From: Litoditis marina | Taxonomy: Eukaryota > Nematoda > Chromadorea > Rhabditida > Rhabditidae | DNA: 64,000 nt | NCBI GenBank assembly: GCA_964036275.1 | Contig: OZ038440.1 | Location: forward strand, 10,949,690-11,013,689 | Direction: 5' to 3' | Shown here: positions 32,401 through 44,855 of the stretch, in pieces | Layout: each line of letters begins with the position of its first letter | How positions within the stretch are numbered: the stretch's first letter is position 1 | Notes under the pieces: model-generated | Database searches by the model: none | Seen by the model: the letters and a program-made list of their open reading frames with translations, nothing else | What the model was told of the DNA's origin: nothing | Translations under genes and position numbers: made by a program

Positions 32401-33354
32401 ACGCCTCACTATTCAGATAAAAAAGAACCTGAAAATTGATGGGGATGACAGGGGGGTGAATCTAACCGGGTTTTTAGGTAACCTAACCTTTTTTTGGTAA
32501 CCTATTTTTCAGGTTACCTCAGTAGGTAACCGGTTGGTAACCTAAAATGAAAAACCGGTTACCTGTTTTTCTAACGCAAAATGTGGTTTTTACCGTTAGT
32601 TTGCACGGTAACCGGATTTTAGTTTCAGGTTACTTCCAGGTTACCTACCAAGGTAACCTGAAAAAGAGGTTACCAAAAAAGGGTTAGGTTACCTAAAAAC
32701 CCGGTTAGTTGTAGAATTGGCCTGACAGGGGGTCGAAATATAAAATGTACTCCTCGGCTGTCACTATGAAGGCGGCTACATAAAACGAGAAATGCTTATA
32801 ACTATGCTCAACTTGGTTTCCCCATTAACATATTAACCTATTTTTCTACAAAAAAGAGTGGTGAAAGTTAAACATACCGTATCCCATGATTTCTCCGGTA
32901 GGATGTTCAGCCACCTCATAGAATTCGGGCCAGTTGACTAGGTAGTAGAGGTAGAAATTGAAGCCATACTGTAATGCACAATATAAGCTCCAGAAACCAT
33001 AGTCTGTAGAGGTCAGCTACACATTTACGTTCAAAAAACTTTGTTGGATAGCCCAATCAAGCAAATATTATTGTCTTTCGGAATTACTTCGAAATTCGAT
33101 GAATTTCAGTTTCCACCCATTCAGAATGGCATGGTTGACCATGTAGTTGAACCAACTTATTTGTGGGGACAACTTGGCTTGACATTAGTGGTTCAGCGGC
33201 TTGGAGCAAACTAAAAATAGGCTACTGTCTTGCTTCAACTATTCTTTATCTTTTTTGAACGAAACCTCAAAAATACCGTTTCAGTCAAGTTGTCCAGGTT
33301 CACGTTGTTGAACTTGAGCATGTCGAGTGGATGGAAAGGGCGGAACGTAGTCAT
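29467..33354 (-). CDS. NAA20: NAA20, catalytic subunit of N-terminal acetyltransferase B
   Basis: Acetylates N-termini beginning Met-Asp, Met-Glu, Met-Asn or Met-Gln co-translationally, with partner NAA25. Six exons join in phase: 33277-33354, 32878-32968, 32082-32157, 31590-31643, 31038-31174 and 29467-29549, giving 172 residues (human about 178). Recognisable blocks: N-terminus MTTFRPFHPLDMLKFNNVN, the GNAT core WHGHVTALSVAP, the acetyl-CoA loop RRLSLGA, then FFVDLFVRVSNQVAISMYK, LGYVVYREIIDYY, and the C-terminus MRKALPRDVDKK followed by SIIPLPHPV. In the acetyl-CoA loop the usual Gly of RxxGxG/A is Ser (about residue 85). Introns of up to 1.5 kb hold foldback elements. The stop is UGA-CUA with a long open frame behind it. 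Confidence 0.96.
30108..30178 (-). pseudogene. tRNA-like module (minus strand), degenerate
   Basis: Read on the minus strand it shows a box A-like TAGCGCAGCGGCTAGTGAG and a box B-like GGTTCGAATCC at tRNA spacing, with an imperfect anticodon stem around CTACAAA. Acceptor and T stems do not pair well, so it is a tRNA-derived relic or SINE-type Pol III promoter rather than a working tRNA. Confidence 0.65.
30268..30342 (+). pseudogene. tRNA-like module (plus strand), degenerate
   Basis: Box A-like TGGCGCAGTGGTAGAGGGC and box B-like GGTTCAATTCC. The acceptor ends CTCTCG and GGTGGTTA do not pair. It points away from the minus-strand module about 90 bp to the left. Confidence 0.65.
32215..32341. 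repeat. GGTTACC-rich foldback, copy 1 (NAA20 intron)
   Basis: Starts ATTCTATATGTAACTGGG and ends in CGGTTACATATAGAAT, an inverted repeat around several GGTTACC/GGTAACC words. Confidence 0.75.
32459..32709. repeat. GGTTACC-rich foldback, copy 2 (same intron)
   Basis: Begins CTAACCGGGTTTTTAGGTAA and ends TTACCTAAAAACCCGGTTAG, an almost perfect inverted pair with a palindromic GGTAACC-rich interior of about 250 bp. Confidence 0.8.
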
Positions 33355-33807
33355 TGTACAGAGAAGGCAGCGACCTCTCGACGAAAAAAAATCGATAATA
33401 TTTACAAAGTCTGATTATCACTTCGAGTGTCGAGTTGTTTACTCGCAACGCAGTAGTATACGTGGGTGTTTCCGACCGAAATGAAGAGTACAATAAACAT
33501 GAGCATACATACCTGTTTATTAGTACAGCCCTACAGGAAAATACAATAACACTATGAACAGCACTGTGAGAGTAACCCATTGACTTCAGTTGGTATTCAA
33601 CAATCTATCTGAATGAAAAACCTATAACTAACACTACTTGCAAAGAGGACTATTACACGAGTCAACACTGTACATCACAAAAATCAAGAATTGTCGAAAA
33701 GTACCGTAAAAACATACGAAAACACAAACAAGACATAATCTATGCGATTTAAGAGTAGAAAATGAGATGCTATTGTGAGTTACGTACTATGTCGTATGTC
33801 GGCGGAG

Positions 33808-34609
33808 TTAGGCAGTTGGGGCTTGAGACTTGGGCTTGTGCTCCTAAAAACCGAGAAATAGGAATAACATCTTATAAATAGAAATTGGTGCAAGTTGATT
33901 TAGTTATCTTATAAGCGTCAAACTTCCGTTAGTAGGTTATAAATAATTTCCTTGTATATGAGAGCTCAATTCCCCTTCAGTCAAGTTCCGTTGATACATA
34001 CCCAGTAAGCAGTAAGGTTGACTATTCGACAAAGAGGAGTCCGTTCAAACACGCAAAAACCGAAAATAATAATTCTGCATGAAAATTTAGATTGACTTTT
34101 TTGTGGAATAAGTAGTACTTTTTCGGGCCCTCCTCTTTTCCTGACGTTCATGCTTTCGCCAGAGTGTGCGTCCATATCTTATAAAAATACTGGCTTTATT
34201 TACTCAAACCCACACCTTCCAAAAACTGTCGGTTTACAAACTAAAACTACGAAAAAAGCTGTCCAAATGTACCTCCTCTTGAACACCGAAACCCTTGAGT
34301 GCTGGTATTTTCTCCTTGAGCCATCGGACATAGAACAGCTCTTGACGTTGATGCTTCTCAACCAGAGACTCGTTGTTTTGGATTTTGTAGTAGGCGTAGT
34401 GCATGGCTGAACATACAAATGTAATGATGTAAACTATTGTGCACATTAACTTTTGCACATTTCAATTTACGTGCATCAGAAATAAAGCTTCTAACTTCGC
34501 ACACTCAAATTCTGAACTGAATATAAATATAGCACACAAAAAACTCACAAACTACTAGAGCGCCGAATAGTCCCCATTCTTTCCACGTTTGTGAAGTAAT
34601 CTTGACCAT
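33808..34609 (-). CDS. Small single-pass membrane protein, probably organellar (76 aa)
   Basis: Exons 34549-34609, 34273-34406 and 33808-33843 join in phase to 76 residues with donors GTGAGT and GTACAT. The N-terminus (MVKITSQTWKEW) is followed by one membrane helix (GLFGALVVSMHYAYY), a charged helical region (ESLVEKHQRQELFYVRWLK) and a basic tail ending PKSQAPTA. Layout and size resemble small accessory subunits of inner-mitochondrial-membrane complexes, but I cannot assign a family. TTTCAG lies six bases before the ATG, a likely trans-splice acceptor. It would be the first gene of the proposed minus-strand operon, 454 bp ahead of NAA20. Confidence 0.72.
34001..34130. repeat. Dispersed repeat CCAGTAAG..GACTATTCGACAAA, copy 1 of 3
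   Basis: Contains AGTAAGGTTGACTATTCGAC, shared in diverged form with 37281 and 38171 in RRP15 introns. Confidence 0.5.
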
Positions 34610-35803
34610 TTTGATCTGAAATGAGAAATTTGATTTAATAGTCATTTTTAGAGAACATTCTGCTTCTAACTAATACAAACATTCAGTTGATCAGATGAAC
34701 ATATTTGATTCAAAATAATTGGAGCTTGCAGTTAGGAGAAAGTATGCAAACTTTGCAAACAGCCCAGGCCCACACAAGATTACTCAAGGTAGAAGCTATC
34801 AAATTGATGAACACAGCATACGAAAATATGAACTAAGAAAAAATAAGATCAATGTATGAAGGATTGCAGAAACTAATTACAGCCAGAGTACTAATAAACA
34901 AGAAAAATGAGATCAATGCATGAAGGATTGAAGAAACTAATTACAGCCAGAGTACTAACAAACAGACTTATATACACATTTAGTGGTTAGCACGAGTAGA
35001 GAAGCCACGTGAGAGAACAAAATGATGCTTTTCGGTCCGCCTCTAGACGTACACAGCACAGAACACACAGATGGAATGCAAAATGCAATACTGCACGTAG
35101 GCAATTGGCAATCTACGTGACTAGACTGCTCGTTCAAAGTTCAAACATAACTACTTTTCCGCTGGAAATTTAATCGAAACAGGGAAGCTTTTGGTGTAAA
35201 TGGCATAGAATAACATATTGTAAGAAATCGAGGAAAAGTGTTCTCGAAAAATAAGGGATTTGCCTATTCTTTCAGAAAACTACCTCATGGTAACGTAGAT
35301 AAATAATACAGCTGCCTCTCGTTCTGAGTATCAATGAGCACAAACAGCACGCAGAACAAGTAATGTTTGAAGTAAACAAGTTGAAATGAATTGAAAAAGA
35401 AAAAAACAGCAACAGGAAAATTACTGTAACAAAAAGTTTATCTGTGTGAGCCATTTTTCCTCTCACGCCTGGTACGCATTCACGAAAAACATTTTCGGCA
35501 CCACGCCTATTAAAAATAATTGTTCAAGTTTTTTTTTTTAATTTTTTTTATTTCATTTGCCTATGATTTTCTTAGTAGACTAGTATAACGTCTAGTAGTC
35601 ACGTATAACATGACAACACATCAGAAATAGTTCGGTTATTCACGTTTTTCAGCTCTAATATCGGGGTGAATAATATTTTCAAATTTGGTTTTCGGTCATT
35701 CTCGTTATATCGCGAGATATGATATTATTGCTTCTAGCGTTCACTGATTTCAACGTGCTGGATTCATGAAAGTGCTCCATCAATGATGTGTAATACTTTC
35801 AGC
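34610..35803. other. Intergenic region between divergent genes
   Basis: Separates the minus-strand cluster from plus-strand RRP15 and probably holds both promoters. It contains a ~60-bp tandem duplication (about 34843-34960, AAACTAATTACAGCCAGAGT in both copies) and a T-rich tract near 35527-35555. No gene is recognised. Confidence 0.6.
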
Positions 35804-38800
35804 ATGCCGCGTGACGTCTTAACTGTGCAGGAAGACTCCAATGAATCAGATGGAGAAAGAGAGATGTCTGACGGTGAGTTTTGGGTGCTCCTTTTACAAC
35901 CAAAACTAAACTGCTGGTTGTTAAGAACTAAAAATTAATTGTGTAGTTAATCGGGAAATCTGGTTGGTTACACACACTGATTATTTTTCCACCAACTGCT
36001 GTAATTTGTCTAACAATCGCGCTGAGCGCTGTGCGGGATTCGCCTCACGGCGTTTTCAAGAAAAGCTTAATAAGGAACTCGCGTCCTCGGTTTGAGACGC
36101 TCCACAAATGATTCGCGTGAAAATAAGCGCGATACGCAGCGAATTAGTGCTGGCACCGTTCCAAATTGCAGTGGGATACAGTGTCCCGCCACGAAAACTT
36201 TGTGGACGGAGCTCAATACAAGTTTAATCGCAAAAATTACTGTATGCGAGAACGCCGTGGCCTTCGGTCCAGCTATTGCGCTAGTGTCTATCCATTTCCA
36301 AAAAAGTTTCGTATCATGTTTTAATACAATGCACACACGGCGTTACGTATTATGGTTTGTGTATTTTTTTCACTTCCAGGATCAGGCTCATCTGATGAAG
36401 AGACCAATCCCAACTTGGTGAAACCTCGTCGTGACCCGGCTTTTACGTTCAGGAATGAGAAGAAGTTCAAGGTACGCGGCAGCAGGCAGATAGTGGAACC
36501 CTTTATTTCTCGCCTAGATTTTGTATTCACCTATCCCTCACAAAGTCGACTTTTTTCTTTTTTGAAAGGATGAACTCAGAGAACTGGGGGTGCGACTTGG
36601 CTCTGAAATACAAAATTTCGTTTTGGCCGCAAGGGCGGTCAACATTTTGGTCATCCCTACCCGGCACAGGTCTTTCATCCACTCTGGATTCTCGCGACCG
36701 TGCCAAACCATAACAAAGCTGCAAATTTGGTTCATTTTTCTTTAAACTACCGCCATTTTCATAATAAATGTTTCGATTGGTGAGCCGCGACCCCCACCTT
36801 TCACAAAAATCGTTCGCAACCTCCCTCGGTTATGTGGCCCAACGTTTCTTAATCAAAAATTAGCCCATTTCCGATTAAACTACTTCATTTTCTGACTTTC
36901 GTAATTCTACAATGTTGTCTGTTTTCAGAAAGCAGAGGAGCAGCGAAAGAAGAGATTGACCAAAAAGGAGTTCAGAGAAAAAAGAAAGGTAAGATTTTTA
37001 TATTTCTATTGCTCTGTTCCCTCAATTACAAAAAAAAATAATGCTCAGCCAAGATGATCGTACAGGGTGCAAAGAGAAATAAAAGTTGATGAATGACGTT
37101 AGATAATTTTCTCACCATTTAACCAAGGGCCAGTATTTCTTTTATTACTACTTTGTTGATGCTTCGGCCAGTGGTCAATGTTGTTTACAGATCCCAGTTA
37201 TGAATCATATTTACTATGGTCACTGTAGAACACAATTTTATACACATTTATAAGACTGTTTTTTATATTATAGCACTAAAAGCATACACCAGTAACGTCT
37301 GACTAAGCGACAAAAAGTAATCAGTTTTCAGATGTAAACACGTAAAAATGTAGGATTTTTCCTAGAGTAGACCTATTCTCATGTTTTCGGCTGGAAAATT
37401 GTCTGTTTTTCGAATTTTTCTGATCATTTGGACACCCTCGCTGGTATATGACTAAAAGACTGGTAATTTTTTTCTTGCAGGAGAAGGTGGCTAAAATCAA
37501 AATGGGATTGGTCAAACCAGACGTCACCACGGACAAGGAAAAGGAACGTCTTCTGAGAAGAATAGCTACGAAGTGAGTACCTATCGATTTATATGTTTTT
37601 TTACAGATATTATTCTATACCCCCTGCTCCGTGCTGCCACTTCAAACAAAAAAACATGATTTTGAAGTTGATAGGTCTGAAATACTAAAGGTGTGGGCGA
37701 GTACCATGTACACTGTACATGCAAGTTAATTTACCACTGTGTTCAAACTACATTATCTATATTCTTGATTTTGGTTTTTTTTTTCAGAGGAGTCGTTCAG
37801 CTTTTCAATGCGGTCAGTGAGCGTCAAAAGACGATGTCTGAAGAATTGGCGAAGAAGCTTACAGCGAAACAGAGAAAGGTATGTTCGTATATAGTACTGG
37901 TGAATCAATTTTCTTTATTTTCCGTGTCCCGTGTGCATTTGTAGTTTGGGTTCTCGAGGTGTGATGAGTGAGAGTGATAGCTTATACATAATGTATACTC
38001 AAAAATGAACACTTGTGTCTGTTTGTAACAAGGGGACTGGTAAAGTTGAAGTTTTACGAATCGAAGTTATCTTCCACTGTTATCACTCAGTCGCTGCCTT
38101 CTCTTGTCGGAATCATTTTATCGGCCCATAAGTAAAAGAGCATTTGAGTGAAACTAAGAAACTATGTTTAGCATGCATACGGCATACCCCAGTAAGGTTT
38201 GACTATTCGACAAAAATTAGTTTGTTTTTTGAGACTAAAACAAAGAAATCTATTGTTTTGCATCAAAAATTGGCGAGTTATCACGTTATTGGCGAAAATG
38301 TGGTTGATTTTTGAATTCTTCTGGCTGCAAGTACAAATTTTTTGCCGAGTTTGCATTAGCGCTAACTATTTCAGCCCTGTGTTACTTTATTGACATAATT
38401 ACACAATCTCACCTAGAAATGTCGTGTTTAGGAGGCAGAAGAGCGACTTCGTGGAGCCAACTTTGATGTCTACTCTGCAGCAATGGCGAAGAAGGCTGAA
38501 GAGGTTGGTTTTATTTACTTATATTACAATTTAAAGAATTCTTACACTCGATCCGTGTACCATTTTTCAAAATCCTGGCACCATTCTCACAATTTCAATT
38601 CGTTGCTCCTTCTTTATCACACAATCTCCCATAAGTAATGTACCAAAACAAAAAAAAAGGCATGTGGGCGAAACACGTCCTATTTTGAATTTTACGTTTC
38701 GAAGTTCTAACCAGCAATGCCTTATTACTGGCCTCAAAGCTGAGTAGCTGGCCCATTGAAGTAAATGTGGGATTTAAGTAATCTCAAGTTTCAAGCTGTA

Positions 38801-39022
38801 AGAACTCAAGACGCAAGATGAATGGTTGGCTGTCTATGTTCATGTTCATAAAAATCTGGCACCGGTTTTTCAAGTTTCATTAATGTATTTAGGTATTCTT
38901 ACTTCATTACTATGTAAAGCTAATACTTTAATTAATCATTTCAGGAAGGCGCTGGAGAAATGGATGAGAGTGACTTGAAGGAAGAAGACGCAGGCGACGA
39001 TGGTGAGGAATCTGATGAGTAG
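35804..39022 (+). CDS. RRP15: RRP15-like ribosomal RNA processing protein
   Basis: Nucleolar factor for 60S subunit pre-rRNA processing. Seven exons join in phase: 35804-35873, 36380-36471, 36929-36988, 37481-37572, 37788-37878, 38432-38503 and 38945-39022, giving 184 residues. The N-terminus is acidic (EDSNESDGEREMSD, GSGSSDEETNPN); a Lys/Arg-rich coiled stretch follows (KKRLTKKEFREKRK). The family signature is LLRRIATKGVVQLFNAVSE near residues 100-120, matching the RRP15 core in which IATRGVVQLFNAV is conserved. The tail is acidic (DLKEEDAGDDGEESDE). TTTCAG one base before the ATG is a likely spliced-leader site. Introns contain two copies of a dispersed repeat. Confidence 0.92.
37281..37470. 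repeat. Dispersed repeat, copy 2 of 3 (RRP15 intron)
   Basis: ACACCAGTAACGTCTGACTA leads into TTTTTCTGATCATTTGGAC, parallel to the copy at 38171. Confidence 0.45.
38171..38360. repeat. Dispersed repeat, copy 3 of 3 (RRP15 intron)
   Basis: TACCCCAGTAAGGTTTGACT followed by ATTCGACAAAAATTAG; the clearest copy of the family. Confidence 0.5.
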
Positions 39023-39384
39023 AATTGTAGAATACATTGTTTGCGGGTCCGCCGTTTCGTTTTCATTTGTAAGTCGGTCTTTTGTTTCGAAGTATATCAG
39101 TTTTTTGTTGAAAATACATAACTTGAATGGTTATGGTTAGCCTTAACATTGTAAGATGTGCAGCTCTCTGCATTGACCCGTTTTTTGACGCAGGATCCAA
39201 TTGTTTCATTCATTTTGTTGTCAATATCATTCTTTGTTATGCTCTACACTACGGCCGAGTATTTTGTTGATGTTTGTTGTTCCATGAACTATTTTGCAGT
39301 AATAGTTGTTAATTGTTCGTTTATAAGAAAAATACAAGGTACATAATTTTATTACAAGGTTAGTTTAATTCCTCCGGGGTAGTT

Positions 39385-42300
39385 TCAAAAGTGGCGTGTA
39401 TGCGAGATAACTCTCAACATATCGAGCATAGATCGGGCATTAGGACAGGACAGCTTCCCGGCGCATGACTGGGGGTCGGTTGCGGTGATTCCTGAAATTA
39501 ATACATCTTAGTAATTCCTAGTAATCTCCAATAAGGAAGGCGTATCGCTGTCATAATTTTACCCTCAACAGCCAACATTCAGTCAAGTTTGGCAAATAAA
39601 AGGTGATTGTTTTGGTGATTTCTTCGACTGTTCGATAATCTTCTAGTCTAGTTGCTATTGATGTTTTCATGTTTGAATTGAAAACATCACTATCTTCTAG
39701 ATGTTTTAGTAATTCCTAGAACTAGATTACCTGCAAGGTTGACACCGCACATGTAGACGCCGGCATTCCAGTCACAGCAGTTCTGGTAGACCTTCGACTG
39801 ACAGTTCATCATCGCCTGCTCTGCCCTGAAGAAATTCTCACAATAGATACCGGTGACCGAAAAGGTCTAGGGAGACACCAAATAATCTTTGTAGTTTGAT
39901 CTCAACACACACCATATTTTACGAACAGTGACCGAAAAAAGGCGTTTTAAAGCTACAAACACAGCAGGATAATTTTACCCTCAACAGCAACATACACCGG
40001 GAAATATCAAAGGGGACGGGGGTGTGACAAAATATCTGGTAAAACGAGACATAACTTGATTCAGCTGCTTACATTGCTAACTAAAACCGTTTATATGGTA
40101 CTACTAGTGATTGTAGTGATCTTGCAGTACGTATAATTATGGTTTTACTCTTAATTATTTTGTCGAAACTCTTCCCCTTTACCCCTCGTCCCCGGTCGTC
40201 CCCTTTACCTCTCGTCCCCTTTGCTATTGGCCACATACTCCGTACATAGTTGCTTTAGAAACAACGAACCCTATATGGTTCAATGATCTCGGAGACCCGT
40301 TTTTGTGTGAGGGACTTGCGAATGATAATAGATGTGTTGGGTTAGCTGGACATACGATAATAGAGGGGTCGTAAATCGAGTTCGAATTATCGAGTGCCAG
40401 TGTCTTCGAGTGGTGTTTATACGTTTACGTTACAACCCTAGTTGTTATTGATGTAAGACTCAACGTGATAATGAAATGAACCATACGTAGACATGGTAGT
40501 TAGAGCTTCTCTTTCATTCGAAACAACGTACTTGCACTTATCTCCTCCACCCATAACGGTCTTCACGAGAGTAGCTGAACAGGCATCGAGGTCGGGCTGA
40601 TGGGCATTTCTGCAGAAGGCCATGCAGTAGAACTCTTGGTTGCCGACTGAAAAGGTTGCGATAAAACAAATTGATTTCATTAATCGTTGGATAACTCACT
40701 ATTTTATGGAATGACCAAATCTTAGTTGTAGTTTCATGTCACGCCATAATTTACGATTTTAGACGGAAAGCAACGGATTCAAACTACAAACACAACAGGA
40801 CAGAGCAAAATACACCGTAGAGGCTTGCCTTGGAAAAAAAACCATATGTACATTCTATGCTGATTATGCAAATTTTCCCCGTTTGTGATTATTTGATAAT
40901 TGATAGTGATGTTAGATAATTCATTTTGAAGGGTGACGCCCTCTTGCGCCGCCTCTGAACTACAGCATTTTTCTGCAAATTGTTAATAGACTACCCCCCC
41001 CCCCCCCATTCTTGATGTCATTTCATCTTCAGTCAGTAGACACTGGACTAAAAGGTCCTTATTCTAATCCCCAGCGTGTGTTTAGATAACGCGTCCAAAA
41101 TGTACACCTTTGTCCCAAACTATTTTATCTGGCGGATTAAAAATAAGTCGAGTATTAACTTATCAGAATGACAATAACCTAAGATGGACGGTTAATTTCA
41201 AGTAGAGTTTAAGAAATGTAAGACTGTGGTTGTATTTCACATTTTTGGAGGGTATGTATACTTCGCGAGCAACAGTTGTAATGGAACACACATATAGTTG
41301 GAGAGACATGTACTCATGTACACATGATAATGTTAAAGTTCACGTAAAGCAACTTTGTGATTTCAGACGTGAAGTTCACGTGGAAACGATATACTACCGC
41401 AGTTTTTACGGTATCAGAATCGGTACAATTGGCCGCAACGTTTCAAGTCCGCATCTTTTCTGTGGCGGTTCTCAGAAATACTCGATGAGTATAATACGAA
41501 GACTATAAATTTACTCACTAGCGTATCCGGGTCCGCACATGTATTCGGTGACCGCGAGATCGATCCAATAGTCGCCAGCCTCTGTCATGTTGAAGGCACC
41601 CATCTGCATGTAGGTGGATGCACTCATGCACGACGATTGGAAGGGCTGCAGACACGTTTTCAGGTTGTTTCCAAGACTGAAACAATTAACACTTACATAT
41701 GTTTATTCATGAGATAGTATCGGATAAAAGTGTGAGTATGCTCAAATAGACCTTGTCATTTCTACGTAAACTCTTAGTTAAGATCTCATACTATTGTTTT
41801 TAATGTCCTTGGACCAATGTCCTTGGTGTAACAGTTGAACACTTTCATATGTTCATTCATGAGATGATATTCACAAAAAACCAGTTCTTGAAAAAACTAG
41901 CCCCTAAAGAGTAGAAAAAATATTCATACTTTCCAGAAACGTACGTTTCAATACCTAACTGAACACTGTAAGAGTCCACGTAGGAATGACAAGGACTCTA
42001 CGAACTACCTCAGATTCGAAACCAAATCCTATTATTTATATTGTCAATTGTTGAACAGAAAAGGAACATTCTAAACTCAGACTACATACATTTTTTTAAA
42101 TAAAAAGTTATATAACTATTTTACTTACGAGCACACATATGGCTGAATTTCGAGTCCATGGTCGAGGAGCATCTGCTTTCGCACATCATGGAAACCCCAG
42201 TATTCAGGAAGGCTCGAGTTCATTATCGAAATGTTGTAACCGGCCAAGTACGTTTGGTAACATTGCGTGATTTGCTGAAATTCGCAAGAGGTTATTATTG

Positions 42301-43054
42301 TCAATTTTTATGTGGCTGTATCTGTATCTTGTTTTTACTGTGCCTAGGCGGCTGTGGAGCAAATGCAGTTCTTTGTGCATTTTCAGTATGATTGAAGTCC
42401 GTGGCCCAACTTTATAGATAAGCTTGTCAACTCCGGTGTGAGTAATTTTGCTCAAGGAGGCTATGTGTACTGAATAACATTTGAACAATTTTCCGAAACC
42501 TGAACTCACGTTGACTTGAGAAGCGGAGCATCCTGACGTCGACGGAGCGACAGTAGAAATTGGTTGCCCAGCCGGTTGAACAACGAAACAGAGAGCGGGA
42601 GAGACGAGGGCTGCAGAAATATTATATTAGGTAGTTCGTTTTATTTCCAGATGCACTTCTACAGTGAATTTTCGAACTTTTTAATAAGTATTCTATAATG
42701 AAAGTCTTGATTTCACTGAATAAGTGTTGATAGCGAGTTGCTCGTGAATTTTTACGAACATCTTGATGATTTCTAAAACATATTTGAATCTTAATTTTTC
42801 ACGTAGGGTAGCAAAAGGTTAAATTAATCATAAATTTGGAACAAGTATTTACAGACCTCAAAGCGAAAAGTTTGAGAAATGTTGGAGTGAACAATCTATC
42901 AATGACAACATTCACATATAGCGTGAGAAGATAATAAGGATGTAATGTCCACTCTACAAGTGCACTTTGCATGACTATATATTTACCTGGTATACAATAT
43001 TTGAATGGTAGTATACAGCTGAAACTCACCTAGGATTACCAAGAGCTTAGTCAT
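39385..43054 (-). CDS. Secreted cysteine-rich nematode protein, paralog A
   Basis: Seven exons join in phase: 43030-43054, 42510-42610, 42129-42274, 41519-41676, 40532-40646, 39731-39825 and 39385-39491, giving 248 residues. A signal peptide (MTKLLVILALVSPALC) is split by intron 1. The mature part has many cysteines in recognisable blocks: ITQCYQTYLAGYNIS, LPEYWGFHD, a block with SSCMSASTYMQMGAFNM and TEYMCGPGY, then EFYCMAFCRN, and AEQAMMNCQSKVYQNCCDWN followed by AGVYMCG. N-glycosylation sites NIS and NMT are present. It is a nematode-type secreted protein, possibly of the DUF19 kind, though I cannot confirm that. Intron phases match paralog B exactly, so the pair arose by tandem duplication. 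The last exon is the most diverged. Confidence 0.82.
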
Positions 43055-44855
43055 TTCGTCCAGTGAGTTCTATCCGTTCGCTTTGCTTTTATATGAATCT
43101 TATCTCTCGCTACAGTAGAGCGTCGGCGCTGATAGTGGAAAATCATCATGATTTATGTGCTTAGGATTAGTCAAGGCGTTTCCAATGATGTCAGACGAAA
43201 ATAGAGCAGACACTCAATTCACAGAAAAACTAAATCAAACGACACAAAGTGAGGAATGATCGCTAACACTGTTTGATATACATTCTGAATAAACACTGTA
43301 CTTTTTGGTTTACATATGAAATATTAGACGCAAGTCAGAATTAAGAGTTCGAAATTGAATATATCTGGTGTCATCAAGTTCGGATGGTAGGAGTTGGTGC
43401 TCTGACGTAGTTGGACCTTTTTCAGAATCAGAGTTACCATTTTCCAGATTCGTACAATATCGTGAAGCTTTTTGTTGCATATAAGACGCTGCAATATATA
43501 TGACCCAACTAAATCCGACAAATACACACATTTTTCGAGAATGTTGTGCAAAATACACATCGGTTGTCACGAAAGTGGTTTCTCTTTTGACCATGTGTAT
43601 TAAAAATCCTTGCACACGAAAAATCGACTGAAAAAACAGGATGTAGGCAAAATATTGATGTATACACCTATCGAACTTGGTGACATAAAATTGAAAGAAC
43701 CGAAAAAGTGGATTAATAGATTACTCAAAATCCTTAGTAAAAAATGTGTAAACCTCCAGAAATGCATAAATTTATTAGTTTTGGTGTGTCCATGTGAACC
43801 TTTTCTGTTTTTAGCTGGGTTTTTTGTACTTTAAGCGTTAAATTAGGAATTATGCACAATATTCGCAGTAAAGAATTTGTGCATGAACACATTTTCCGTA
43901 GTACTACATTTCTGTACTTTATGTGTACACATTTCAGGATCTACCGATTTTGTGCACACCACTATTTGCACATTTTTGCTTCTACCGAATTTGCGTATAC
44001 TATCTTGATTCGTGTTTGCATGTACTTTGGCGGTGTGGTTTTACACATGGTTGGTGCAATATTCGTTTTTCAACGATTCAAAGTATAATATATGATGCAT
44101 TGGAGTAAAATACACAACGATGAGCGAAAAAGTGATTTTCAAGTTTTTCTTGTGGGGACATATAAATTGCAGCGTCTTATATTCATCAAATCACATATGC
44201 GATGGCTATGAACGGTTGTTTATAAAAACATTACATAAAGTAGTAGAATAATCTTCGCCGAAGAAAAGAATCAGTATCCTAATTCTCCCGGTGTTCACTC
44301 ACTCCAAAGGCAGACTTCGATAACTAGTTGCACGTCTCACATGTGGCAGAAATAGGGACCTCATCAACCAAACCTTATAATTGTCGCTCAAAGAAAAGCG
44401 TGTACGGTATATCTCAATTTGTGATGTGTAAGAACACCTATATACGATTCGCCAACAATGTTGCCATGAGCCCAGTTAGTTAGTGGTTAGCGTCGGCGCC
44501 GCTCAAACTTTTGGGCCTGGTTCGAGTCTCACATGAGGCGGCTATATAAAATTTTTGGCATGCACTAAGCAGTGGGTTCAACGGACTCTACGCAGCATAG
44601 TTCAAACGTACATGGACAGTAACGCTTAGTCAAAGAGAATCATAATATCGATTCCTAGAACCGTACATGCATATTTTTGTTGTTGAGTACAAACACAATC
44701 TTTGCTTGTCTATAAATCTCTCGTGTTCCTCCAGTACGAATAAGACATGTTTCCCAAGTATGTATCGATCACGACCGGACAAAAACAAGAAATCACAGTT
44801 ATATTTGCGAACATTTATTAGTTTGTGCATTTCAAATGATAATAATGAGAGATGT
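43055..44855. other. Intergenic between tandem paralogs; element with inverted ends and a tRNA-like relic
   Basis: A diverged inverted pair (about 43478-43505 and 44155-44181, CATATAAGACGCTGCAAT) bounds a ~700-bp element whose ends resemble those of the NAA20-intron element. A tRNA-like relic lies at 44465. No gene is recognised. Confidence 0.55.
44465..44540 (+). pseudogene. tRNA-like relic (SINE-type Pol III promoter)
   Basis: Box A-like TTAGTTAGTGGTTAGCG and box B-like GGTTCGAGTCT about 35 bases apart. The ends do not form an acceptor stem. Probably a tRNA-derived repeat. Confidence 0.55.

Noticed and set aside
36092..36421. 109-codon plus-strand open frame
   Set aside because: It lies in intron 1 of RRP15 and runs through its splice acceptor; no domain-like content.
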